Notes under the pieces: model-generated
Told to the model about the DNA's origin: nothing
The model's database searches: none
What the model saw: the letters and a program-made list of their open reading frames with translations, nothing else
Part shown: positions 37,064-47,660 of the stretch, in pieces
Numbering within the stretch: the first letter of the stretch is position 1
Layout: every line of letters starts with the position of its first letter
Program-made: the position numbers and the translations under genes
NCBI GenBank assembly: GCA_018001015.1
Contig: JAGNIV010000004.1
Span: forward strand, 1 to 64,000
From: Phenylobacterium sp.
GTDB taxonomy: Bacteria; Pseudomonadota; Alphaproteobacteria; Caulobacterales; Caulobacteraceae
DNA: 64,000 nucleotides
Direction of reading: 5' to 3'

Positions 37064-39163
37064 CTAGATGGTGCCGACGGTCTTCAGGCGGGCCTTGGGA
37101 TGGACCTCGTTCTGACTCATCACCGGGGTCTGGCCGCGGAAGCGTTCGATGATGGAACGGACATAGGGTCGGACCTGGGGGCTGGTGAGCAGCACCGGCG
37201 AGTCGCCATTCAGCGCCGCGCGCTCGAAGCTGTCGCGGACACCGCGGATGAACTCCTGCAGGCGCGACGGCGCCAGCGCCAGCTGCTTCTCGTCGCCGGA
37301 GCCGATCAGGGCGTCGGCGAAGGCGTTCTCCCACTCGGCGGACATTGTGATGATCGGCAGGGCGCCATCGTCGCCGCGATGGGCGAAGGAGAGCTGGCGG
37401 GCGAGTCGGCCACGCACCTGTTCCACCAGCAGGGTGATCGACTGGGTGTGCGGCGCGGCTTCGCCGATGCCTTCCAGGATTGCCGGTAGATCGCGGATCG
37501 AGACCCGCTCCTTCAACAGGGCCTGCAGGACCCGCTGGATGGTGGTGGCCGAGACCACCTGTGGCACCAGGTCCTCTACCAGCTTCTTCTGCTCGGCCGG
37601 CAGGTCCTTCAGCATCTTCTGCAACTCCGCATAGGAGAGCAGGTCGGGCATGTTCTCTTTCAGAATCTCGGTCAGGTGGGTGGTCAGCACCGTGGCCGGA
37701 TCGACGATGGTGTAGCCGCGGAAGGTGGCTTCCTCGCGCAGGGAGTCGTCCACCCAGGTGGCGGGCAGACCGAAGGCCGGTTCGCGGATGTGCTCGCCGG
37801 GCAGGTCGACCTGGCCGCCGCGCGGGTCCATGGCTATCAGCGAACCCAGGCGCACCTCGCCGCCGCCGGCCTCCATCTCCTTGATGCGGATCATGTAGCC
37901 CTGGGAAGCCAGGCGCATGTTGTCGAGGATGCGCACGGCCGGCATGACGAAGCCGTAGTCGGTGGCCAGCGTCCGCCTCAGGGCCTTGATCTGGTCGGTC
38001 AGGCGGCGACCCTCAAGGTCGTTGATCAGCGGCAGCAGGCCGTAGCCCAGCTCGATCTTGATCTCGTCGATGGCCAGGGTCTGGCTGATCGGCTCCTCCT
38101 GCTCCTCGGCGGTGGGAGCGGCCACGGTGAGCGAGTTCTGTTCCGGCGCGACCGGCTTGGCGTGGCCCCGTCGCCAGGCCAAGCCGCCCGCGGCGAGGGA
38201 GACCACCGCGAAGGGGATGATCGGCATGCCGGGGATAAGGGCCACGACCCCGGCGGTGGCCGAGACCATGCCCAACGCAATGGGGTTCATGGCCAGCTGG
38301 GTCACCAGGGCCTTGTCGGCCGAACCGTCGACGCCGGCTTTGGACACCAGGAAGCCGGCGGCGATCGAGATGATCAGGGCCGGGATCTGACTGACCAGGC
38401 CGTCGCCGATGGTCATGATGGTGTAGGTTGAGGCCGCTTGCCCGATCGGCACCTTGTGCTGGATCACGCCGATCAGGATGCCGCCGATAACGTTGATGGC
38501 GACGATCACCAGGCCGGCGACCGCGTCACCGCGCACGAACTTCGAGGCGCCGTCCATGGCCCCGAAGAAGGTCGATTCCTGCTCCAGCTCCTTGCGGCGC
38601 TTCTTGGCCAGATCCTCGTCGATCAGGCCCGACGAGAGGTCGGCGTCGATGGCCATCTGCTTGCCGGGCATGGAGTCCAGGGTGAAGCGGGCCGCCACCT
38701 CGGCGATCCGACCCGAACCCTTGGTGATGACCACGAAGTTCACCAGCACCAGGATGGCGAAGACGATCAGGCCGATGGCGAAACTGCCTCCGGTCATCAA
38801 CTCACCGAAGGCTCCGATCACCTTGCCGGCCCCGTGCGCCCCTTCATGGCCGTGGCCCAGGATCAGGCGGGTCGAGGCGATGTTCAGCGCCAGGCGGAAC
38901 AGGGTGGTGACCAGCAGCACCGTCGGGAAGGCGGTGAATTCCAGCGGCCGGGTGATCAGCAGCGAGGTCATCAGGATCAGCACGGCGCTCGTGACCGATA
39001 GGGCCAGCAAGGCGTCCAGCACGAAGGCCGGGATCGGCAGGATCAGCAGGACGATGACGCCGATGACGCCGATGGCCAGGGCCACCTCGCCACGCGCGAT
39101 CCAGCTCCACACCTCTCCGGCGGAGGGGCGGTTGGTGCCGTAACCTGCGGGGACGTCAGCCAT
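37064..39163 (-). CDS. flhA: Flagellar export gate FlhA
   Basis: FlhA is the main membrane gate of the flagellar type III export apparatus and receives export substrates. The 699-residue protein has eight transmembrane helices in the first half (from ALAIGVIGVIVLLILPIP), the FHIPEP-region marker GKQMAIDADLSSGLID, and a large cytoplasmic domain with EQQ-type segment and PVLLTSPQVRPYVRSIIERF. It is the last gene of the fliF-flhA cluster, 62 bp after flbD. Confidence 0.96.
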   Translation of the reverse strand: MADVPAGYGTNRPSAGEVWSWIARGEVALAIGVIGVIVLLILPIPAFVLDALLALSVTSAVLILMTSLLITRPLEFTAFPTVLLVTTLFRLALNIASTRLILGHGHEGAHGAGKVIGAFGELMTGGSFAIGLIVFAILVLVNFVVITKGSGRIAEVAARFTLDSMPGKQMAIDADLSSGLIDEDLAKKRRKELEQESTFFGAMDGASKFVRGDAVAGLVIVAINVIGGILIGVIQHKVPIGQAASTYTIMTIGDGLVSQIPALIISIAAGFLVSKAGVDGSADKALVTQLAMNPIALGMVSATAGVVALIPGMPIIPFAVVSLAAGGLAWRRGHAKPVAPEQNSLTVAAPTAEEQEEPISQTLAIDEIKIELGYGLLPLINDLEGRRLTDQIKALRRTLATDYGFVMPAVRILDNMRLASQGYMIRIKEMEAGGGEVRLGSLIAMDPRGGQVDLPGEHIREPAFGLPATWVDDSLREEATFRGYTIVDPATVLTTHLTEILKENMPDLLSYAELQKMLKDLPAEQKKLVEDLVPQVVSATTIQRVLQALLKERVSIRDLPAILEGIGEAAPHTQSITLLVEQVRGRLARQLSFAHRGDDGALPIITMSAEWENAFADALIGSGDEKQLALAPSRLQEFIRGVRDSFERAALNGDSPVLLTSPQVRPYVRSIIERFRGQTPVMSQNEVHPKARLKTVGTI

Positions 39164-39225
39164 GGGTGGAATCCGAGGCGCCGGCCCTGCGGAGAGGGCT
39201 GGCGGAAAGCGAGGAGGTCAGACGA

Positions 39226-40596
39226 TCAGGCGGCGTGGGCGCCCATGCCCTGCGGCGCGGGGACCGAAACGCCGGCCTCGCTGTATTCCTTGAGCTTGTT
39301 GCGAAGAGTGCGGATGGAGATGCCCAGGATGTTGGCCGCGTGGGTGCGGTTACCCAGGCAGTGCTCCAGGGTGTCGATGATGAGCTGCTGTTCCATGGTC
39401 GCCACGGTCTGGCCCACGAAGTTCCGCGTCGCCGACTCCGCGGCGGTGGCGGCAGCATAGGCTGCGCGCGAGCCGGGGTCGGGGGCCGCCAGGGGCTGGC
39501 CATCGGGCAGGCGAATGGCGGCCTCGTCAATCTCCGGGCCGACAGCCAGGAGCACGGCGCGATGCATCGCATTTTCCAGCTCGCGGACGTTGCCAGGCCA
39601 GCGGTGGCCGGCCAGGCGACGCTTGGCCTCCCCCGACAGCGGTCGCTCGGCCACGCCGTTGGCGGCGGCGTACTTCTTGACGAAGAATTCCGCCAGCGCG
39701 ACCACGTCGCCGGGCCGCTCACGCAGGGCCGGCAGGCGCAGGTTCACCACGTTGAGGCGGTAGAGGAGGTCTTCACGGAACGTCTGGTCCTTCACGGCCT
39801 GGACCAGGTCGCGGTTGGACGTGGCCAGGATGCGGATGTCCACCTTCACCGGCTTGGAGCCGCCGACCCGGTCGATTTCGCGCTCCTGGATGGCGCGCAG
39901 CAGCTTGGCCTGCAGGCGGACGTCCATCTCGGAAATCTCGTCCAGCAGCAGGGTGCCGCCGTTGGCTTCCTCGAACTTGCCGATGCGGCGGGCCAGGGCG
40001 CCGGTGAAAGCGCCCTTCTCGTGGCCGAACAGCTCGCTCTCCAGCAGGTTCTCGGGGATGGCCGCGCAGTTGACCGAGATGAACGGCTTGGATGACCGGC
40101 GGGACTTCTGATGAACGTAACGGGCGATGACTTCCTTGCCCGACCCGCTCTCGCCGGTGATCAGGATGGAGGCTTCCGAACCCGCAACCTGGTCGGCCAG
40201 GGAGATCACGGCCTGCATGGCGGCGTCGCGCACCACCATCGGCTTGTTGTCGTCGGAGACGGCGGCCAGCACCGCGGCGATCATCTCCGCCTCGGGGGGC
40301 AGGGGGATGAATTCCTTGGCGCCCGCGCGGATGGCGTCGCCGGCCCGCTTGGGATCTGCGTCGACCCCGCAGGCCACGACCGGCACCCGGATACGCTCGG
40401 CCTCGTTCGCCGCGATCAGGGCGGCGATGTCGAGATCATAGTCCACCAGCAGCAGGTCCGCGCCCTGACCCGCGCGCAGGGCGTGGGTGCAGGCCGCGAT
40501 CGTCTCCACGTGGCTGACCTTGGCGCCCGCCGACATCGCCATCTTCACGGCGGTGGACAGTTGCCCGTTCAATTTTCCGACGACCAGAAGCCGCAT
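39226..40596 (-). CDS. flbD: Flagellar sigma-54 activator FlbD
   Basis: FlbD activates late and represses early flagellar genes in Caulobacter by working with sigma-54. The 456-residue protein has a degenerate receiver (about 1-115), an AAA domain with Walker A GESGSGKE (148-155) and GAFTGA (195-200), and a C-terminal Fis-type helix-turn-helix (about 405-440, [20 protein letters not shown]). The phospho-acceptor region lacks the standard acidic pocket, as in Caulobacter FlbD. It lies between fliN and flhA. Confidence 0.95.
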   Translation of the reverse strand: MRLLVVGKLNGQLSTAVKMAMSAGAKVSHVETIAACTHALRAGQGADLLLVDYDLDIAALIAANEAERIRVPVVACGVDADPKRAGDAIRAGAKEFIPLPPEAEMIAAVLAAVSDDNKPMVVRDAAMQAVISLADQVAGSEASILITGESGSGKEVIARYVHQKSRRSSKPFISVNCAAIPENLLESELFGHEKGAFTGALARRIGKFEEANGGTLLLDEISEMDVRLQAKLLRAIQEREIDRVGGSKPVKVDIRILATSNRDLVQAVKDQTFREDLLYRLNVVNLRLPALRERPGDVVALAEFFVKKYAAANGVAERPLSGEAKRRLAGHRWPGNVRELENAMHRAVLLAVGPEIDEAAIRLPDGQPLAAPDPGSRAAYAAATAAESATRNFVGQTVATMEQQLIIDTLEHCLGNRTHAANILGISIRTLRNKLKEYSEAGVSVPAPQGMGAHAA

Positions 40597-40624
40597 ATCA
40601 AATCTCCTCAGACTCCAGGGGCCG

Positions 40625-40960
40625 TCAGGCCGCCGAGTCGCCGTCCTTGATGATTTCCGTCATGGTCACGCCCAGGCGCTCGTCGACGATGACGACCTCG
40701 CCCCGGGCGACCAGGCGGTTGTTGACGTAGATGTCGATGGCCTCGCCGACCTTGCGGTCGAGCTCCAGCACGCTGCCGGAGCTGAGCTGCAGCAACTGGG
40801 CCACCGACATGCTGGCGCGGCCGAGCACCGCGGAAATCGAGACCGGGACGTCGAAGACCGGCGCCAGGTCGGTGGCGGTCTTGTCCTCCATGTCCATCGA
40901 CATGTCGGCGAGGGGATCACCGGGGGCGAATTCGTCGAGTTCAAGTCCGTTCTCGGCCAT
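40625..40960 (-). CDS. fliN: Flagellar switch protein FliN
   Basis: FliN forms the C-ring rim with FliM and helps dock export cargo. The 111-residue protein has an acidic N-terminus and the conserved SpoA domain (about 36-105: [21 protein letters not shown] and [19 protein letters not shown]). It starts 5 bp after the fliH stop. The flbD start lies 28 bp downstream of it. Confidence 0.95.
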   Translation of the reverse strand: MAENGLELDEFAPGDPLADMSMDMEDKTATDLAPVFDVPVSISAVLGRASMSVAQLLQLSSGSVLELDRKVGEAIDIYVNNRLVARGEVVIVDERLGVTMTEIIKDGDSAA

Positions 40961-40965
40961 GGGGA

Positions 40966-41619
40966 TTAGCCTTCACTTCCAGGAATAAGAGGTTCGGCGT
41001 GAAGGCCCTCGGCGGCGAGCGCCGCTTCCAGGACCACCGCCACGCGCTCGGCCGCGGCCGCGGGGTCGAAGGCCGCCGCGCCGTCGCCGAAGTCGAGGGT
41101 GAAGGCGGCGCCGCTGAGGCCGGCGCCCTCCTTGATGTGAATGGCGCCGGCATAGCCGATGCCCTGGGCGACTTCCGCCAGCAGCGGCTCCAGCACGACG
41201 GAGAGGTCGGGGGAGGCCGACACCACGAGGCGCGGGGCGGCTTCGATCTCCCGGGCCAGGGACTCCAGGGCCGCCAGGATCGGGGCTTCCGGGAAGCGGG
41301 CCAAGGCAGCGTCGGCGATGGCCTTGGCGCAGGCCAGCGCAAGATGGGCTGAGCCCAGCCGGTGTTCGTGGGCGACCTCGGCCAGGGTCGGCAGGGCGGC
41401 GCGTGCGGCGTCAGCGACGCGCGACAGGGCCTGGGCCTGCAGGGCCGCCGCCGAGGCCAGTCCCTGACTCTCGCCGGCGGCGAAGGCGGTCTGGCGCACG
41501 GCCTCCACCTCCTCGGCGGTGTAGGAGCGTTTCGGCCGCGGCTGAGCGAAGGCGACATCGCCCGCGCCGTCGAAGACGGTGTCGAAGCCGAACTTTTCGT
41601 GGGGGATGTCGCTGGCCAT
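40966..41619 (-). CDS. fliH: Flagellar assembly protein FliH (FlbE)
   Basis: FliH (named FlbE in Caulobacter) regulates the export ATPase. The 217-residue protein has an acidic/hydrophobic start, an Ala-rich helical centre (about 45-110) and a C-terminal FliH/V-ATPase E-like domain with a DFGDGAAAFDPAAAAERVAVVLEAAL region. Primary sequence is weakly conserved; identity relies on position between fliG and fliN. Its ATG overlaps the fliG stop by one base (TGATG). Confidence 0.85.
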   Translation of the reverse strand: MASDIPHEKFGFDTVFDGAGDVAFAQPRPKRSYTAEEVEAVRQTAFAAGESQGLASAAALQAQALSRVADAARAALPTLAEVAHEHRLGSAHLALACAKAIADAALARFPEAPILAALESLAREIEAAPRLVVSASPDLSVVLEPLLAEVAQGIGYAGAIHIKEGAGLSGAAFTLDFGDGAAAFDPAAAAERVAVVLEAALAAEGLHAEPLIPGSEG

Positions 41620-42650
41620 CAGTAGATCAGCTCATCTTCGCTGCCGGCGCCGGCCAGCATGATCTCGCCCTTGGCGGCCAGGTCCTTGGCGACCTGGACC
41701 ATGGCCATCTGGGCCTGATCGACGTCGCGCAGGCGCACGGGGCCCATGCTCTCCATGTCCTCGCGCATGATCTTGGCGGCGCGCTCGGACATGTTGGAGA
41801 AGAACATTTCCCGCAGGGAGTCCGACGATCCCTTGAGCGCCAGGCCCAGCTGATCCTTCTCCACCGCCCGCAGCAGGGTCTGGACCCCGCCCGGATCCAG
41901 CTTGGACAGGTCCTCGAAGACGAACATCAGGGCCCGGATACGCTCGGCGCTCTCGCGGTTGCGCTCTTCCAGGGCGGCGATGAAGCGGGCCTCGGTCTGG
42001 CGATCGAAGGCGTTGAAGATGTCGGCCATCATCTCGTGGCTGTCGCGCTTGGACGTGCGCGCCAGGTTCGACATGAATTCGGTCCGCAGGGTCTGCTCGA
42101 TCTTGTCGAGGATCTCGCGCTGCACCGGCTCCATGCGCAGCATGCGGGTGACGCACTCCAGGGCGAAGTCTTCCGGCAGGGCGGCCAGAACGCGGGCGGC
42201 GTGTTCGGACTTCACCTTGGACAACACCACGGCGACGGTCTGCGGGTATTCGTTCTTCAGATAGTTGGCGAGCACCGCCTCGTTCACGTTGCCCAGCTTG
42301 TCCCACATGGTGCGACCCGCCGGACCGCGGATCTCCTCCATCAGGGTGTCGACCTTCTCGGCGGGCAGGAAGGCCGCCAGCAGGCGCTGGGTCTGCTCGA
42401 AGGAGCCCATGATCGCCCCGGCGCCGGACATGCCGGAGATGAAGTCCACCAGCAGTTGCTCGACCACCGAGGCCGCCACGTTGCCGAGGCCGGCCATGGC
42501 CTGGGAGATCTCCTTGATCTCCTCATCGTCGAGCTGGGACCAGATGGTGCCGTGGTCCTCGCCGAGCGCCAGCAGGATCACGGCGGCCTTCTCCGGCCCA
42601 CTGAGGCGGGACGCATCGGTGATCGCCTTACCTTTGGAGGCCACAGCCAT
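41619..42650 (-). CDS. fliG: Flagellar motor switch protein FliG
   Basis: FliG is the rotor torque component that contacts the stator. The 343-residue protein has the N-terminal MS-ring-binding domain ([20 protein letters not shown]), the middle EHPQT-like segment ([12 protein letters not shown]) and the C-terminal charged torque helix ([20 protein letters not shown], the site of conserved Arg/Asp contacts). The ATG overlaps the fliF stop by one base. Confidence 0.96.
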   Translation of the reverse strand: MAVASKGKAITDASRLSGPEKAAVILLALGEDHGTIWSQLDDEEIKEISQAMAGLGNVAASVVEQLLVDFISGMSGAGAIMGSFEQTQRLLAAFLPAEKVDTLMEEIRGPAGRTMWDKLGNVNEAVLANYLKNEYPQTVAVVLSKVKSEHAARVLAALPEDFALECVTRMLRMEPVQREILDKIEQTLRTEFMSNLARTSKRDSHEMMADIFNAFDRQTEARFIAALEERNRESAERIRALMFVFEDLSKLDPGGVQTLLRAVEKDQLGLALKGSSDSLREMFFSNMSERAAKIMREDMESMGPVRLRDVDQAQMAMVQVAKDLAAKGEIMLAGAGSEDELIY

Positions 42651-44353
42651 CAGGTGGTCTCATGAAGCCAGGTGCGCAGCAGCGACACCGACTCTTCAGG
42701 ATGGCTGTCGACGAACTCGGCGACGCGCTTGACGGACGAGGCCTTCACCTGACCCTCGATACGGGCGATGTCGATCCTCTGCTCCAGCTCGTTGCCGGGG
42801 CCGGGCAGGGCCAGGGGTTGGCCGGTGGCCGGATCGACGGCCACCTGCATGGGCTGACCGTCCGCGGTGGTGACGATGCGGGTCATCTGCGGGGCGCTGG
42901 CCATGGTGAGGGCGGGCAGACCGCCGCCCACCACGCCGCCGCGACCGCCGCCGCCGGCGCCCAACATCGGGCGGACCACGAAGATCATCATGGCCAGGGC
43001 CACGATCGCCATGACCCCCAGTTCGGCGGCGCGCATGATGTCGTTCTTGTCGAAGCCCATCAGTGGGTTGGCCGCCGTCGTCCCGTCGGCGTCGATGGTC
43101 GAAGGGAAGCGGACATTGACCACGGTCACCTGGTCGCCGCGGGCCTGATCGTAGCCCACGGCTGTGCGGACCAGTTGCTCCAGGCGCTGCATCTCCTCGG
43201 CGGTGCGGGCGGTGTAGGCGCCGGGTTTGCCGTCCTTGCCGGGCGCGGTGACGCCATCCACGGCCACGGCCACGGAGATCCGCTTCAGTTGGCCGGGTTC
43301 CTTCACCTCGGTGCGGGTGGTCTTGGAGATCTCATAGTTGGTGGTGGATTCGGTGCTGCCGCTGTTGGAGATGCTGTTGTCGCCCTCCGCGCCCGTCCCG
43401 CCGGGGATGTTGTTGGCCGCCGTGGCCTGGCCATTGGTGGCCGGGCCGTTCTCCTTGGCCGTTTCCTCGGTGGTGGATTCGGAGCGGATCACCTGGCCGT
43501 CCGGATCGAACTTTTCCTCGGCGATGGTGACCCGCGACAGGTCGAGATCGGCGGTGACGTTCACCCGCGCCTTGCCCGGGCCGACCATGCCCTCCACCAG
43601 GGTCTTGATGGTCTTGGTGATGCGTTGCTCGACGTCGCTCTTGCGGCCGTCGGCGGCCATGGCGTCGCCGGCCTCGCCGCCCGACAGGGTCTTGGCGTGC
43701 TGGTCCACCACGGTGACGCGGTCGGGCTTCAGGTTGGGGACGGCGCCGGCCACCAGGTTCTGCATGGCGCGCACCTGGTCGGCGCTCGGCTGGCGCCCGC
43801 CGACCCCGATGCTGATCGAGGCCGACGGCTGCTCGGCTTCTTCCTCGAACAGGTCGCGCTTGGGCAGGACGAGGTGGACGCGGGCGGAGGTGACGCCGTC
43901 CAGGGCCTGGATGGTGCGGGCCAGTTCGCCTTCCAAGGCGCGCTGGCGGTTGAGCTGCTGGACGAAGTCCGTCTGGCCCATGGCGTTGGCGTTATCGAAG
44001 ATCTCGTATCCGACCGAGCCCGAGGTCGGCAGGCCCTTGCTCGAGAGCAGCAGGCGGGTGGAGCCCACCTCATCGCGGCCGACCAGGATCGTCGAGCCGT
44101 CACCCTTGATTTCGTACTTCACATTGGCCTGGTCGAGGGCGGCGGTGATGGCGCCAGCTTCCTTCAGATCCAGGTTGGAATAGAGCAGGGACTTCGGCTG
44201 GCCGAGGTTCATGGACAGCGCGACGATCGCGGCCACCACCCCGATGCCGACGCCCAGCATGGCGGCGACACGTCCGATGCCGAAGCGTTGCAAGGCGGCG
44301 ACGAAACTGTTCAACGCGAGGCCGTCCCTGTTTCCAAAGCGGGGAGCCGTCAC
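42650..44353 (-). CDS. fliF: Flagellar MS-ring protein FliF
   Basis: FliF builds the MS ring in the inner membrane, the first structure of the basal body. The 567-residue protein has two transmembrane helices (about 27-48 and 448-466). Between them are YscJ-like ring-building domains with [20 protein letters not shown] and a Gly/Asn/Thr-rich loop. The C-terminal FliG-binding tail follows. The start is a GTG at 44353 ([11 protein letters not shown]). It is first in the cluster and preceded by TTTAC-type inverted repeats. Confidence 0.96.
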   Translation of the reverse strand: MTAPRFGNRDGLALNSFVAALQRFGIGRVAAMLGVGIGVVAAIVALSMNLGQPKSLLYSNLDLKEAGAITAALDQANVKYEIKGDGSTILVGRDEVGSTRLLLSSKGLPTSGSVGYEIFDNANAMGQTDFVQQLNRQRALEGELARTIQALDGVTSARVHLVLPKRDLFEEEAEQPSASISIGVGGRQPSADQVRAMQNLVAGAVPNLKPDRVTVVDQHAKTLSGGEAGDAMAADGRKSDVEQRITKTIKTLVEGMVGPGKARVNVTADLDLSRVTIAEEKFDPDGQVIRSESTTEETAKENGPATNGQATAANNIPGGTGAEGDNSISNSGSTESTTNYEISKTTRTEVKEPGQLKRISVAVAVDGVTAPGKDGKPGAYTARTAEEMQRLEQLVRTAVGYDQARGDQVTVVNVRFPSTIDADGTTAANPLMGFDKNDIMRAAELGVMAIVALAMMIFVVRPMLGAGGGGRGGVVGGGLPALTMASAPQMTRIVTTADGQPMQVAVDPATGQPLALPGPGNELEQRIDIARIEGQVKASSVKRVAEFVDSHPEESVSLLRTWLHETT

Positions 44354-44377
44354 AGAATGCGCGCCCCGCTAGGCAGG

Positions 44378-44410
44378 ATTTACCCAGTGCTTGGTAAATG
44401 AGGCGTTTAC
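44378..44410. promoter_or_regulatory. Interleaved TTTAC inverted repeats before fliF
   Basis: ATTTACC (44378-44384) faces GGTAAAT (44393-44399), and GTAAA (44394-44398) faces TTTAC (44406-44410) across 7 bases. The three half-sites alternate at about 13-bp steps, 25-57 bp before the fliF start. They may be binding sites for a cell-cycle or flagellar regulator. In Caulobacter fliF is controlled by CtrA and repressed by FlbD, but these sites do not match the consensus of either as I know it. Confidence 0.45.
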
Positions 44411-44466
44411 ATCTCAGCGTCGCCGTCCCCGAAGCGGGGACGCAGTGTCGCACCCAAGGCGAAGGT

Positions 44467-45369
44467 TCAGAGCGGGGATCGCTCCCACCAGGCCATGCGG
44501 TCGATGACCTCGAAGCCGGCGGATCTGTAGGTGGCGATGGCCGGGGCGTTAAAGTGCGCCGTGCTGACCCGAGCGTGGCGCAGGCCCCTGGCCTTCAGGC
44601 GGCGCAGGCCCTCCAGGGTTGCGGCGCGGGCCAGGCCGAGGCCCCGGAAGTCCACATGGGTCCCCACGGGCTCGAAGGTCCCCATGCCGCTGACCGGGTC
44701 GGCCCAGCAAAGACTGCCGCCCGCCAGCCGTCCGCCGGGGGCCTCCACCAGGATGTCGAGGCTCGGGTCATAGCCGGGCAGGGCGACGAGCCGCTGGTAG
44801 GTCTCCGCGCTGAAGCTCGAGCGAGCCTTGGGGAGCCCGATGTGGGCCAGGTGACTCCACGCGTCGCGGTGGCTAGCGGCGCGGGCCTCCGGGTCGATTC
44901 CGACGCAGTCGCGTAGAGCCATTCCGGGCGGCAGGGGCGGCGCTTGCATCTCACCGTTCAGGTCCAGGCGGAGCCGCACACTCTCAGGCGTGGTCAACCG
45001 ATAGCCTCGAGCTTCCAGGGCTTCGGCCCGCCGCACATCGCCCTCCAGGGAGCGCACGCGCAGGCGGCCTGACTTGCAGAGCTCGGCACTGGCCCAGTCA
45101 AGGGCTTCGTCGATCAGGTGGTCATGGGTGGGAAGCGCCTCGAACCAGAGATCGCCGGGTTCAATCTCCCAGGCCACGGCGACGACACCGTCGGCGGCTT
45201 CCCAGAGCCGAATGTCCTGCGGTTTTCCCTGTGTGTCCTTCAGCTCCCAGGCCAGGTCGCCGGGATGCCAGCCGGCGTCCAGGGGGAAGCGCGCGGTCAG
45301 CGACCGGCTGGCGAAGTCCAGCAGGACAGGCAGGTCATCAGCCCCGGCGTGGTCGCGCGCCCGGGCCAC
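44467..45369 (-). CDS. GNAT-family acetyltransferase
   Basis: This 300-residue protein has a C-terminal GNAT domain (about 150-300) with the acetyl-CoA motif VDFRGLGLARAATLEGLRRL and the late NAPAIATYRSAGFEVIDRM. The N-terminal half may be a second degenerate GNAT unit (SLEGDVRRAEALEARGYRLT). The substrate is unknown. It begins with a GTG at 45369, 8 bp after the serine-hydrolase stop, so the two are probably co-transcribed. Confidence 0.82.
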   Translation of the reverse strand: MARARDHAGADDLPVLLDFASRSLTARFPLDAGWHPGDLAWELKDTQGKPQDIRLWEAADGVVAVAWEIEPGDLWFEALPTHDHLIDEALDWASAELCKSGRLRVRSLEGDVRRAEALEARGYRLTTPESVRLRLDLNGEMQAPPLPPGMALRDCVGIDPEARAASHRDAWSHLAHIGLPKARSSFSAETYQRLVALPGYDPSLDILVEAPGGRLAGGSLCWADPVSGMGTFEPVGTHVDFRGLGLARAATLEGLRRLKARGLRHARVSTAHFNAPAIATYRSAGFEVIDRMAWWERSPL

Positions 45370-45376
45370 CGGAAGA

Positions 45377-47536
45377 TCAACCGCCCCAGGGCGCCAGGGC
45401 GCCCCAGAGGCCGAGGACGACAGAGAAGGCGGTGTAGAGCAGCACCGTGAAGGTGAAGCCCGCCTTGCGCGCCTGGGTCCAGCTGTCGACCCGGCGACCG
45501 CCGCGCCAGACCGCGGGCACGATGAGCAGGGTGCCGGCGGTCATCAGGGCGGCGACGAAGGCGCAGGCTGAGGCGATCACCAGGGTCGGGCCCGGCCAGC
45601 CGTACATGACATTGGCCAGGTCGTTGGTCTTGGAGACCCAGACCAGGAACAGCACCATGGAAGTCAGCCACAGGGCGGCCTGGATGTTTTGGATCAGGCT
45701 GGCCTGGCTCTGGATGCCGGTCTCGCGGAACTCCCGGCGATTGCGCAGCAGCACACCGCCCAGAGTCCCGGCGGCGGCGAGCGCGGTCAGGCCCGACAGG
45801 ATCAGCAGGTTGGCGGGCCGATTCCAGAAGCCGGTGCGTTCGAAGGTCGAGGCGCCTTCGGCGCGGTTGAAGCTCACCGCCTTGCCGTCCTGGACGTCGA
45901 AGTTCAGCCGCTCGGCGCCGGTGGTGGAAATGAAGCGGCCGCTCATCGGATCGCCCTCGGGGACCCAACTGCGGGCCGCGGCGCCCATGCCGCCGGAGGT
46001 GACCAGGCGGCCGTCGTCCGTAACGCTGACCGAGACGCCGTTGATCACCTTTCCGACAAAGGATTCCAGGCCGCGATACGCGCGGCGGGTGCCCAGATAG
46101 TAGCCCTGATAGGCGTCGCGGCTATCGACCAGGGCCGGGACGCCCTTGCGCGGAAAGGGCAGGGGCGGGGCATAGAACTGCGCCACGATACGCGCGGGCA
46201 GACGGGCGGCCAGATCGCCTCCGGTCTCGGTGTTGGTGCTGATGAACACGCCGAGCTTCAGGTCCGGCGCCACCACCATGTTGGACAGGAAGGACAGGGT
46301 GCCGCCCGAATGGCCAAATCCCGTGTGACCGCCGGGCAGGTCGTAGGTCGCGAAACCATGTGGCCAGCCGTTGATCCCCGGCTTGGTGCGCCGCAACGGG
46401 GTGTTGAACGCCCTGGCGGCGCGGGGACCGTAGATCACCGACCCATCGAGACTGCCGCGGTTCAGCAGCATCTGCATGTATCGCGCCATGTCCCCGGCGG
46501 TGGACGAGGCCGAGCCGGCGGGGGCGATGTGGCCGATATATTCGTAGGGCCGCGCTGCGTAGCCGGTGGGCGTCCAGCGATAGCCTTCCGACAGATCGTC
46601 CTGCAGGGCCTCGGGCATCGGAGCCGGGAGGCCCGCCTCGGTGGGTCGCGCCTCGCGGAAGGTGGTGTGGTTCATCTGGAGCGGCAGGAGGATTTCCTCC
46701 TCGATCAGCCGCTCGAATGGCTTGCCGGCGACGTAAGACACCGCCTGCCCGGCCAGGGCTGCGCCATAGTTGGAGTAGCTGGAGATTGAGCCGGGCGCAT
46801 GCACCCGGCGCGGCCGCTCCTGGCGCAGATAGGCCGCCAGCGGCCGTTCGCGGCTGGGGTTTTTTTCGAACAGCTGGCCCAGGGCCCGGTCCTCGAATCC
46901 CCCCGAGTGGTCCAGCAGGTTTCTGACCCGGATCGGGGTGTGGAAGCCCTGGTCGCGGACCTGAAGCTGTTCGGGCAGATAGAGGTTGATGGGCTGGTTC
47001 AGGCGGATGCGGTCTGCCTCCACCTCCTTCATCAGGGCGATCCAGGTGAAGGTCTTGGAGATCGAACCCACGCGGAAGAGCGTCGTGTCCGGATTGACCT
47101 TGCGGGCGGGCGACAGGCTGGCGAAGCCGTAGCCCTTTTTCAGCACCACTTGGCCATCCTGGATCACCGCCACGGTGACGCCGGCGATGTGCTCACGGTC
47201 CATGGCGTCCTTCACGACGCCGTCGACATAGGCCTCAAGCTCGGCGGGCGGCAGGGCCTGGCCCGGCGCCAGGCGCGCGCCCGACGCCGCCAGCGGCGCG
47301 GCCGGCGCAATGGCGGTCAGGCCCGAGACCGCCGGCGCCTCGGTTGCGGCCGGCCTGGCCGCGGCGGGGCGGGGCATGGCTCGGACGGCGGGCCTCGTGG
47401 GCCGTCTCAGGGTCTCGTAGGGCACGGGCCCCTGAGGATTGACGGCAGGGCTCGCTGGGGCCGGGGCCTGAGCGGCGGCCGGTGCGGCCAGGAGCAGGAG
47501 AAGCGCGGCGAAGGCGGCTTTGGCGACGGAATTCAT
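45377..47536 (-). CDS. Class C beta-lactamase-like serine hydrolase with membrane tail
   Basis: The 719-residue protein has a signal peptide (ends near AAAQ), a Pro/Ala linker and a serine beta-lactamase/DD-peptidase domain (about 98-450). Catalytic motifs are SISK (Ser158, Lys161), YSN (in SSYSNYGAA) and HSG (FGHSGGTL). A beta-rich part and five transmembrane helices at the C-terminus follow (about 580-715). Such proteins may cut or transfer D-amino acid peptides or esters. The start at 47536 is chosen for its signal peptide; an in-frame upstream part does not look coding. Confidence 0.82.
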   Translation of the reverse strand: MNSVAKAAFAALLLLLAAPAAAQAPAPASPAVNPQGPVPYETLRRPTRPAVRAMPRPAAARPAATEAPAVSGLTAIAPAAPLAASGARLAPGQALPPAELEAYVDGVVKDAMDREHIAGVTVAVIQDGQVVLKKGYGFASLSPARKVNPDTTLFRVGSISKTFTWIALMKEVEADRIRLNQPINLYLPEQLQVRDQGFHTPIRVRNLLDHSGGFEDRALGQLFEKNPSRERPLAAYLRQERPRRVHAPGSISSYSNYGAALAGQAVSYVAGKPFERLIEEEILLPLQMNHTTFREARPTEAGLPAPMPEALQDDLSEGYRWTPTGYAARPYEYIGHIAPAGSASSTAGDMARYMQMLLNRGSLDGSVIYGPRAARAFNTPLRRTKPGINGWPHGFATYDLPGGHTGFGHSGGTLSFLSNMVVAPDLKLGVFISTNTETGGDLAARLPARIVAQFYAPPLPFPRKGVPALVDSRDAYQGYYLGTRRAYRGLESFVGKVINGVSVSVTDDGRLVTSGGMGAAARSWVPEGDPMSGRFISTTGAERLNFDVQDGKAVSFNRAEGASTFERTGFWNRPANLLILSGLTALAAAGTLGGVLLRNRREFRETGIQSQASLIQNIQAALWLTSMVLFLVWVSKTNDLANVMYGWPGPTLVIASACAFVAALMTAGTLLIVPAVWRGGRRVDSWTQARKAGFTFTVLLYTAFSVVLGLWGALAPWGG

Positions 47537-47660
47537 CGGGCGGATCGGCTTCGGGTGAAGGGCTGGCGCAAGACCCCCTTGTAGAGTGAAGGGCGCGGTC
47601 TTCAACCCGCCGCCGGCCACCAGGGGAAGACAGGTTGTCACCCCCGCGCCGGCGGGGACC

